64,000 nt of DNA from Chaenocephalus aceratus (lineage: Eukaryota; Chordata; Actinopteri; Perciformes; Channichthyidae). The notes under the pieces were generated by a model. That model was not told where the DNA came from. It did not search any database and worked only from the letters and a program-made list of their open reading frames with translations. Positions 48,527 through 58,600 of this stretch are shown here, piece by piece. A program made the translations under genes and the position numbers. The stretch covers positions 7,530,173 to 7,594,172 of the forward strand of contig CM043798.1 in NCBI GenBank assembly GCA_023974075.1, in the 5' to 3' direction. Each line of letters opens with the position of its first letter. Position 1 is the stretch's first letter.

Positions 48527-51325
48527 ATGCCTTTCGGTAACACCCACAACAACTTCAAACTCAACTACAAGGTTGAGGATGAGTTCCCCGATCTGTCCAA
48601 GCACAACAACCATATGGCGAAGGTGCTGACCAAGGAACTGTACGGCAAGATTAGAGACAGGCAGACACCTAGTGGCTACACCCTGGATGACGTCATCCAG
48701 ACTGGTGTGGACAACCCCGGTGAGTCAAGAGAGAGACCTACACAGATGAAACAAAATGATCAGATACAACCTGAAACTTGTCTCACAGTCTCATCTTCTA
48801 ACATCTGCTTTCCTCCGTGTCTCCAGGTCACCCCTTCATCATGACTGTTGGCTGCGTTGCTGGTGATGAGGAGTCCTACGAGGTCTTCAAGGATCTGTTG
48901 GACCCCATCATCTCAGACCGTCATGGTGGATACAAGCCCACTGACAAGCACGTGACAGACCTGAACTTCGAGAACCTGAAGGTGAGAAACAAGCACTCGA
49001 TGGATAAGACTGTCGCATGTGAAACTGAACACGACACGGGATCATTTAAATGATTTGCACAACTTTAAAAAGACTAATAGTAACTTATCACCATGGTGAT
49101 GCTCACTGCTGTACATGTGTGGCCTGTTTGACTTCATAATCACACGTGATCCTTTTCATTAGGGCGGTGACGACCTGGACCCCGCCTACGTTCTGTCCAG
49201 CCGCGTGCGTACTGGCCGCAGCATCAAGGGCTTCACCCTGCCCCCCCACAACAGCCGTGGCGAGCGCAGAGGCATTGAGAAGCTGTCCGTTGAGGGTGAG
49301 TTATTATTAGTTTTAGTACATACGAATGCAAAGGGTTGTGTAGGCTGGGTTAGGATCAGAGTTGGGCTGTTTTGAGGGTAAGAGAAGTATAGCTTCCCTT
49401 CTTTTAATGCTTGATCATGTCATGTGAATTTAAGAAGAAGCTTCCATTGCTTAGTCTTTCCTGTTTAGATGGATCACAACAGCTGGTTACAACTGTGCAT
49501 CTGTCTCTGCAGCTCTGACCAGCCTGGATGGCGAGTTCAAGGGAAAGTACTACCCCCTGAAGTCCATGACTGATGCGGAGCAGGACCAGCTGATCAACGA
49601 TCACTTCCTGTTCGACAAGCCCGTCTCTCCCCTGCTGACCTGCGCTGGAATGGCCCGTGACTGGCCCGACGGCAGAGGCATCATGTGAGTGTGACCAATA
49701 ATAAAATAATGTTTTTGTTGCCAGCAGCATGTTAAAACAAGGAATTGCACACGTGACAATATAGAGTATAAAATGTAAACATCTCAAAATAGAACAGAAC
49801 TAAAAAGTAAAATATATACACGTTGACAGTGAAAGTTAAAAAATCTGTAGACTTTCTGTCAAATAAACACGATGAAGGGGCAAATTACAGCTAACAACAT
49901 TTAAAAGTAGGATATTATTTACATGAAGTGTGCAAGGAATAGCATATTATATTCAAAATATATCTAAAATGTACAGTGTGAAGAAAAGTCCAGTTATAAG
50001 TTATAATGCTGAGCAGACTTTGAAACACTTGAAACTCTCATTGAGGATTATGTTTCTCCAACAACTGCTTGCTGATCCTTTGCATCCTTCTTCTTGCAGG
50101 CACAACGACAACAAGACCTTCCTGGTCTGGGTGAACGAGGAGGATCATCTGCGTGTCATCTCCATGCAGCAGGGCGGCAACATGAGGGAGGTCTTCAAGC
50201 GCTTCTGCGTTGGCCTGAAGAAGGTAGATATAAATAAAAACAAACTGAGTTTGGATCACTGCTGGATGTTTCTCTGACTCTTCCCTTCACTCATTTTCCA
50301 GATTGAGGAGATCTTCAAGAAGCACGGACACGGCTTCATGTGGAACGAGCATCTCGGCTACATCCTGACCTGCCCCTCCAACCTGGGAACCGGCCTGCGT
50401 GGTGGAGTCCACGTCAAGCTCCCCAAGCTGAGCGTACACGCCAAGTTCGACGAGATCCTCAGCAGGCTGCGTCTGCAGAAGCGCGGCACAGGTACACATA
50501 TCCTCCACTCTTCAGTCTGCACGGAACAATGTGAAGGTTTACTTTATTTAAAGGTGGGGTAGGTAAGTTTCAGAAACCGGCTCGAGATACGCTTTTTGTT
50601 ATATTCCATGGAATGCTCTTAACATCCCGATAGCAATGAATATCTGAAGTGCTTTGACAAAAAATCCATAAAAAAATGTCATCTGTAGAAGCCGTAATAT
50701 TGTAAAAAGTACATCCTGCCTGTCAGCCTTCCATCGGGGCACAAACTTATCTCGTGCCCTCATTGGTCACGTGCGCGTTCGTGTGTGTTGGAGGAGGGGC
50801 TCTATAAGGAAGTGGCAGATTTTCTCCGGTTGTGTATTTTCAAATTCTAGCGATCTCGAGCCGGTTTCTCAAACTGTACCTACCCCACCTTTAAGTGTAT
50901 TATGTCAAATCACATCACTGTATTAGGCTAGTTGAAAGCAATATTATTAAATTGAACCAAATCTTTTTTATTTCAACTTCATATTATTGCTTTCAACTAA
51001 CCTAATAGTTATATGAAATCTGGTGACATAATACATTTCATTAAAGAAAACGTTGTTTCAGTGTGGCAGAACCATGAGGATCTGACATTCTGCAGCATTC
51101 TGGGATGTGTAACCTGACCCTCATCTCTTTTCTTCATCCTCTCCAGGTGGTGTGGACACAGCCTCCGTGGGTGGTGTGTTCGACATCTCCAACGCTGACC
51201 GTCTGGGCTCCTCCGAGGTGGCCCAGGTGCAGCTGGTGGTTGATGGTGTCAAGCTGATGGTTGAGATGGAGAAGAAGCTGGAGAAGGGAGAGGCTATCGA
51301 CAGCATGATCCCCGCCCAGAAGTAA
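48527..51325 (+). CDS. ckm: Creatine kinase, muscle type (M-CK)
   Basis: Catalyses reversible phosphate transfer between ATP and creatine in muscle cytosol, working as a dimer partly bound at the M-line. Seven coding exons join in phase to 1146 nt, exactly 381 aa plus TAA: 48527-48719, 48827-48981, 49163-49295, 49513-49684, 50100-50223, 50302-50491 and 51147-51325. All junctions are GT-AG. The N-terminus is [15 protein letters not shown] and the C-terminus IDSMIPAQK, both diagnostic. Visible motifs are the flexible-loop [11 protein letters not shown], the arginine-rich [22 protein letters not shown] with essential Trp228, and TCPSNLGTG with reactive Cys283. One oddity: residue 218, usually Trp in GIWHN, is Met here (codon split by intron 4). 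Codon use is GC-biased, as expected for a highly expressed gene. Teleosts have ckma and ckmb; I cannot tell which this is. Confidence 0.97.
50552..50890. mobile_element. TTAA-flanked MITE, copy 2, in ckm intron 6
   Basis: The same family as 37495-37862 but in the opposite internal orientation and shorter (339 bp). It keeps AGGTGGGGTAGG ends and TTAA flanks (50548-50551 and 50891-50894). It lies only 60 bases after the exon 6 donor. Confidence 0.9.
50898..51037. repeat. Hairpin repeat, copy c, abutting the MITE in ckm intron 6
   Basis: GTATTATGTCA on the left pairs with TGACATAATAC on the right, and GTTAGTTGAAAGCAATA-type arms pair around an AT-rich loop. It is related to the copies at 43197 and 46102. 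It begins within four bases of the MITE's TTAA. Confidence 0.75.
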
Positions 51326-51630
51326 AGAGGGACAATCTTGCATTTACCTCACGACCATTCATGTGCAATGGAACCAGCTGACGGGCGTGCAGAGGAGACA
51401 GAAGCTCACCAGAGACTATTGACTCTGCTCGCCTGTGTCTTCCTTCCAGCTTTGTGGTTCACATCCTTCCTTTTGTTCTCGTTCTCCTGTGTTGGTTGGT
51501 AACATCCTGGGATCAGCCTCCACTGAGCTGGGCTCGCCTAGCAGACGTGGTATCACCTACTTTTTTTTATGAAAAGTAATGATTATTGACGCTGTTCATA
51601 TTGCTCAATAAAAAAAGTACCCCATGAAAC
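51326..51630 (+). terminator. ckm: ckm 3' UTR and polyadenylation signal
   Basis: After the TAA at 51323-51325 comes a roughly 280-base UTR with AATAAA at 51607-51612, so cleavage is expected near 51625-51635. Confidence 0.75.
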
Positions 51631-51639
51631 AACTAAATG

Positions 51640-54600
51640 GATCATTTTGATGATTTGTGTGGCAACATGAAAATAAGAAATAAAAGTCACAGTTTAATCT
51701 TCATATATTAATACTTACTTTGCCAGAATATCAAAAGCTATGACCAAATATTCAGATTGAGACACCAAAATAAAGAAAAAAGATGCCAACATCAGTGAAT
51801 TTTATTAATCTTCAGCTCCATGTTTTCCTTATAAACCACAACCACTCAATCTAACTTTACAGTTTGTTTCTGAAGGGAGGAATTAAACAGCAGAGCAGTG
51901 TAAAATTACTCATACAGGTCAAACTGCGTGTGTTCTTCAGTCTCTTCCTTTTGCATAAAACATTAACTGTTTCCAAAATCAGTTTTGAAATGACAGTGCA
52001 TGTTAAATACTGCGCCCCCTGGGGTCTTAATACTGTACCAACCACCATCTAAACCAGACCAGGGACACACTGTCTCTGAGGTACACACACGTTTACTCAA
52101 CAACATTTTCAAGAATTTTTCACAGTAGATTCCACCTTAAGAAAATGTTCATCCGTCTTATACTAAGAGTGAGTTGTTACACTAAGTTATTTACTGTTGA
52201 GCTATTATCACTTCAATATTTTCCACCGCAAACAACCTGTTCATATTTGCCTTCAGGAGACAGTGACATTTCTATGGCTTGAATGCAACTCAACATTTTA
52301 GGGACTTATTGGGATCAGTTTAAATTCAAGTTGGAATAGAAGCAAACGGCACAATTTATTCCCAATGTAAGGGTCCTTGCTGAATCTTCAACTGAATATT
52401 TGTATCTTCACACTGCACGTCGTGATACGTTCCAAGGCATGTCTCAATACTTGTCAGAACTCAGAAACCCATCTCGAGTGTACTAAACCTATCCTCTAGC
52501 AAACAAGGTGGAGTGAAATCACTGCATGTCACCACAGCCTTCCTGTTTGATTTTGTGAGCGGGGACGGGCCAGGTGCTACATTTAGCATAATTTCCTCGT
52601 ATTAATTCATGTCTATAAAACAAACGTGTCTTCCAATCCTAGGTGTGCATCATGTTCAATGTTTTCCCCTAAAACCCAAACTCTGAAGTCATGCAGGATT
52701 GCAGGTTGGTTTTGTTTCCCATTGTCACTGACATAATCTGTTTTAAACTAGAATTACTTCCCTTGCTCTAGCTATAAATAAACCTTGAGCTCTAAGATAT
52801 ATACTATATTCATATATTATATACAGCCATCAACTGACTGATATAAATCCTGTTTTTTTTTTAAATTATATAATTCTAAAAAATAAATAAAGTACCTGTG
52901 CAAATATCCACAAATTGAAGTGTTTCACATTTAAGACATTGGCGCCCTCCAGTGGCTAGTTCTCGGTATTACCTGTACAGGTACACTGGAAGGAGCTGAT
53001 TCAAGTCAAAGCAAAGTGCATTGAGGCCTATATTACCTAATGCTAATATACACCACAATGAGAAACGTCCAGGGAGAGGACAAGGACAGACTCCTGGTGT
53101 CCATATGGGCGTCTGCTTCTCACCCTGAGGAGGACAGGTCGACAGCCCCCCCTGTTGGGCTTCATGAAACAGCACACACTAACAGAACTGAGGACATGTC
53201 ATACATGGGTCTACAATGTGAGATTGTGGATGATGGCCGAGTGTTTCTCAAACGAAGAGCTGAGGAGAGCCACATGTTCATCGTGACGATAGAAAAAGGT
53301 CGGTGGTACATACCAAGGTGGTGGACAGCTAAGGTTGGCGTCCCTTTAAATGGAGGGAGTCGGGGGGGGGGGGGGGGGTTATGATGGGTGGGAAAAGGGG
53401 GGTGGGGTGTTTAGGGGCACCATGAGCAAAGCCACAACTGAGAGATAGTATTAACAGTAAATCAGCAGCCAGACAACATGATCTCTGTAGCCTACGTAAA
53501 TATCACAGTACGTTATTCACTAAAAACAGGGAGGGAGAATAGAAAGCCGTCTCAGTGTTTCTGTCGCTCTCTATTTTTCTTTAACATTAAATATGAAGGC
53601 GCTGGGGGTTGTTCACTTAAAAGGCAACAGGACTAACAAGAAGAACACACTGCCTTCATCGTGCCTTACCAGATTCAGAACCCCCCCCCCCTCCTGCAGA
53701 CCAGACACCGAAAGAAGAGGGCGGACATTAGAAGTGCATGTTTCTGTGTGTGTGTGTGTAAAGGTGTGTGATCTGAGAGGTCTCGCTGTTTGCTTTTGGT
53801 GTTTCCCATCCACATACTGAGAAGCCTGAGGTGGGATCACATGGCACAGAGCAAAGAATTCCACTGATAATAAACCAATCCTACAGGACCTCAGTTATTC
53901 TAGGGAGGGAACGCGTATGGATTTGGCGAGGGCTTGGTCTGCACAACCAACACGTCTGTTTAAATCACCTGAAGCAGGGGGGCTTCTGTTTCGAAAGATA
54001 TTCTCAAGTATGTCACGTCTGCAATATAATGCTTTTGAAGAAAGGTATGAGATGAAAAAGGGGGGAGGGGTCATCAAGTCTAAGTGCTTTAACCAAGTCT
54101 TACTGACAGACAATGAACCCAGCCAATCAGAGAGCAGCACCTGTGCATGTAGTCTTTAAGAGAAAAAAGGCATTCAATGAAGACAATGGTATTGAACTTA
54201 TACAACACTATGCAGTGGTGTAAAGTAACTAAGTAGATTTACTCAAGTACTGTACTTCAATACAATTTTGAGGGACTTTAACTTTTTTCAATTATTTGCA
54301 ACTTCTACTCCACTGCAATTCAGAGGTGAAAGGTGTACTTTTACTCCACTACATGTATTTAATATATTTAGTTACTGGGCCAATCTGCAGAATGAGTACT
54401 GTTAGTTTTGGTACTTTAAGTAGATATTGATAATACTATTAATACTATAGTAGAAGATGTAAGTACTTCTTCCACCTTCTGACCTTATACTATTAGCTAA
54501 ATCAGCTGTATAATATAATGTTGATATCAGTGTAGAAAGAATGGCACCAAAAGATTCCCTTTTTCTTGTTTGTATAATGTTTTTGCAAACCGTGGGGTTT

Positions 54601-54990
54601 GTTTCCCAATTTTAAATGTCTGCTAGTCCCATACAGAGAAGTGAATGTGATGGAGTAACGGCATTCTATTGGTTCATGAAGCGGAAGAGGCCCCTGTGAT
54701 TGGTTGTTTCAAAGGCCTGTCACCCCTCTCCCACTGACCTTAATCCAGTGCACTCGTCACTGATGTATGTTCGCTAATCGGAGCAATGCAACCCTGTGTG
54801 GCTACTGTGTGATCACTGAGTCGGACCATATCCGCGATTGTGCATCTTCTTGTCCCTAGGTGATGACGAGTCAGCATATAATCATTGGTTAGTGGAAAAA
54901 TGCTGTGACGTACAAAAGAAGAAGTTAAAGGAAGGAGATGGCTGGTCAGGAGATGACGTTTGTTAACAAAGACCAAGGACCAGAGCAATA
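51640..54990. other. Gene-free stretch between ckm and mark4
   Basis: ckm and mark4 are convergent here. No exon is supported. A G16 run sits near 53365-53381, a TG array near 53744-53760 and an old teleost repeat at about 54205-54480. Confidence 0.45.
54205..54480. repeat. Common teleost repeat (AAGTACTGTACTT type)
   Basis: TGTAAAGTAACTAAGTAGAT, ACTCAAGTACTGTACTT and CTTTTACTCCACTACATGT appear in the order seen in a very abundant teleost repeat. The last 60 bases of the window (after 63920) look like another, partial copy. Confidence 0.55.
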
Positions 54991-55156
54991 AATAACAAAA
55001 TAAAGAGTCATTATGGCTAGAGTAGCAATAAAAAATATTCAACTAGTATCCATCTGATCCAGGTCCAGTAGGTGCAGGTGCAGGTGCTCAGCTGGCTGAG
55101 CTGGGGGGTTGATTGGATGGAAGGGGGGGGCCCTCAGTCTGTGTGACTTTACGGGC

Positions 55157-55205
55157 CTGGTGTGTGTGTGTGTATTTGTGTGTGTGTGTATTTGTGTGTG
55201 TGCAG
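55157..55205. repeat. TG microsatellite in the presumed mark4 3' UTR
   Basis: An interrupted TG/TGTATT array. It lies 160-210 bases downstream of the mark4 stop on the minus strand, so it reads as CA in the transcript. Confidence 0.85.
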
Positions 55206-55361
55206 GGGGGGTAGTCATGAAAGAGACAGAAGTCTTTTCTTCCGGGTCCAGCCCCTCGCCTATTATTTTCTCCAATATTTCCAACCCCCCCTCCCGTAGC
55301 GCAGTCACATCCACCCTCATTCACGCAAAACACACTCAACACACTCAAACACATCCTCCAT

Positions 55362-55698
55362 TCAAAGTTCAAGGTCCTTGGAGATTTGGGTGGCAATGTC
55401 CCGAAAAGCTAGCGGTGTCCCCCAGAGTCTCGTGTAGCGCACCCCGTTAGAAGTCTCCGAGGTGCCTGTGGAGAGATGGCACACCTCGGCCTCGAAAGCA
55501 ACGCGGCCCTCCGCCACCCCGTGGCTGCAGGAGAGCAGGAAGGGGCCGGCGTGGTGGACCTGGCAGCCACAGCCGAGCGCCGCCTCCCGCAGAGCCAGAA
55601 CCACCTCCGCAGGGTCCCGCCGCACCCCCCCCCCTCAGATCCCAGCCACGTCCGACGGCCCGGGGCTCGGACGCTTTTGATACCCAGGTAGATGGCAA
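55362..55698 (-). other. mark4: mark4 last exon, dual-frame, with two apparent frame breaks
   Basis: One frame begins VAIYLGIK, matching the short-isoform tail of human MARK4S. The other begins SCHLPGYQK, matching the long isoform that leads into KA1. As sequenced, the frame that reaches KA1 meets a TGA just before a ten-base G run (plus-strand C run, 55625-55634). The residues RPSPGPSDVAGI followed by that stop look like the expected MARK4S ending but are out of frame with VAIYLGIK. One extra base in the four-T run at 55675-55678 (plus strand) would align the short tail at exactly the human length. A second length change in the G run would rejoin the long frame to KA1. Confidence 0.75.
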
Positions 55699-58600
55699 CT
55701 GGGGAGAGGGGGGGAAATCAGAAAAATGCTTGATGCTTATTTTTGGAGATATTCATTGATCTGTATGATCCAATCAGAATCAAAAGGCCTTTGTCCTACA
55801 GTAGGGAGATGTACAGTGTCCAAGGCAGATCAAAAGGAAAAATGGCAGACTAATTATTAAATAAAAAGTTAAAGGTGGGGTAGGTAAATTTGAGAAACCG
55901 GCTCGAGATCGCTAGAATTTGAAAATACACAACCGGAGAAAATCTGCCACTTCCTCACAGAGCCCCTCCTCCAACACACACGAACGCGCACATGACCAAT
56001 GAGGGCACGAGATAAGTCTGTGCCCCGATGGAAGGCTGACAGGCAGGTAGGCCATCCAATTGGTTGTACTTTTTTACAGTATTACGGCTTCTACAGATCA
56101 CATTTTTTTATGGATTTGTTGTCAAAGCACTTCAGATATTCATTGCTATCGGGATGTTAAGAGCATTCCATGGAATATAACAAAAAGTGTATCTCGAGCC
56201 GGTTTCTGAAACTTACCTACCCCACCTTTAAGCAAATGTTATTAAGAATAGAAGCAAATAAGAACACCATGTTAAAAAATAAAGTAGCATTTTTTTTGTT
56301 TAAGTAAGTGAACATATTAAAGTATTGTACGAGCCGGTTAAAAAACATACATATATAAATTGTAACAAAAAAAGGAAATTGCACATATCTGTATATTGCA
56401 CAATATACTAGCCAAACATTTATTGTATTGCTGTTTCTTAGTATAATTATTTAAGTTAATTAAAGCAGTTAGTTCATTAGTATGCTTTTATTTTGAAGGC
56501 ATGTTTGGGCAACAGGTAAAAAATAGTATTTTATGCAAAGGCAGGAGAAGAGGTTAAAGCGTTTGATTATTGGAAAGAGAATTAACTGCAGAAGCTATCC
56601 CATTGCCTGGACATTGGATTTACTCTAAGACTCAGTAGTGATTAGCCACTCCACTTATACTACACTATTAAAACAGAAGTGAGCCATCATCCATCTTCTA
56701 TGAAAGCTGCTGCATCATGGGAACTGACCTTGTGACCGCAAATCTCCTGATTCCCTCAGATTCATTTGTGACCCTGTGGAGGAACGGACAGAGCGAGAGG
56801 TTACGCCCCACAGAACAATGAGCCCTCTGAGCCCACACCTCTCAATGAGATGGCATTCACTAGTGGATATCAAACCGTTACAGCAAGCAAGCATCAACAA
56901 CAACAACAACGAGCACCTGATGTCTCCTCACCTTACAGAAAATTTACTTTCTCAACGTTTTATAGCATGCACATATAAGTCCATTTACCTTGTTCACCAC
57001 ACACTCCCATCCACTCTCAACATCACATGAAATGATTTTCAACCCATCAACCAGTACAGACTGGTTTAATGTAATGACAAACGACAAACGAACCCTCCTT
57101 GAATGCAGCATGCTTGTAAGCGAGTGTGTGGGATCTTCACAGTATAACAAGTCATGCGGACGAGCAGTAATTCCTAGATAGAGGTATGAGCACGCAGGCA
57201 GACAGAGGGGCGGCGCAGGCAGACAAGAGAGAAGCCAGACACATGGGAACTTACTAACTGTTTTTGATCCTTGTGGAAGAGTACAACCCGACACTGATTT
57301 GTTTGAGCCCTGGCGCTTGGACGGGTCAAGGTTGACCCTGATGGCATGACGGGGGAAAGCACAAGAAGATACAGATGGAGAAAAAGAGGGAATACGGGGT
57401 AAGAGAGAATATAATTGAATCACAGGGGAGCAAGTAGTGGAGAAGAGTGCAGCGCAGCAGCTGATTGGCCAGGACAAAGCTGAGGTTTGATAAGATTAGA
57501 CATGTGTGTTTATGACGACAGGGGGGGGGGGGGGGGGGGGGAATAATCCAGGGCCGCAGAAGGGCTTGCCGAAAGGCCAGGTTGATTCGAGTGTTCTGAT
57601 AAGCATGGATCCATATCCAGGCTGCGCTGTCGCTGAAAGGAAGAACTGCACAACAACGCTACACAATTTCATATGATACATATTGGTTTAATGTGACGTA
57701 TTCTTTTGATGACATATTTTAAGTTTGAGCAGCTGAATCAGCAGACAATGTGCATCATCTCCCCAAACACAAGCAATGCAAAACATCAGTGTACCAATTT
57801 CTCTGTGAACATACAAGGACATTTGGAAAGCTGGAATCAAATGAAAGCTATGCAGGGAGGAGAGGTGGGACGGATTGAAGCAACTGATAAGGACAACTGT
57901 AGACTACATGTCACAACACTCCCGTATAAACAGTTAGAAAGTGAAATAATAACTGTTTTATTTAAGCCGTAACATAATTTGTTATCTGAATAGTTTGACA
58001 TTTTAAAAATGATAATTGTAGACTAGAGTACATAAGAAGATTGATACCACTCTCATGACTGTATGGTAGATATGAAGCTAAAGCCAAACAGACGGTTAGC
58101 TTAGCTTAGCACAAGAACTGAAGACCAGCTAGCCTTGCTCTGTCCAGATACAAGATGAAAAAACACCAACCAGGATTCTAAAAGATGCATCTTTATGTAT
58201 CTTTTCTTGTTGTTCTACGTAGTGTTGTGAAAATAAAAAATGTTGATTGTTTAATATATGGATTCTGAATGTAATGCCTTTAACTTCTAATGTTCAGAAA
58301 ACAGTACAGCGGTACCCTCTACTCTCCACAGCCACACACCACTGCATAGCCTACATAGCACTCGAGGACAGTTAGAATACTTTTAGTTCTTTTAAACTAA
58401 TGTTGTTACTTACTAAATACATACGATTGCATGGTTTTGTTTGGTGATTTATTTGCACTCTATTGCCTTTGTGACGTTCTCAGAGGCTGGTAAACATGCA
58501 CACTTCCTGTTTTGCCAAGGTGTTATATTCAATGATCGTTTTTTTCTCCTTTTTCCCCGTGGCATTGGCATGTTTCGGTTAGAAATGACAGTTACATGAC

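Noticed and set aside
48527..48844. Reading ckm exon 1 as a 105-codon intronless gene
   Set aside because: The frame runs into intron sequence after 48719; splicing at GTGAGT restores a full 381-residue creatine kinase.
53040..53384. 114-codon frame ending in a glycine run
   Set aside because: The C-terminal half is a G homopolymer and the rest matches nothing I know; no neighbouring exon fits.
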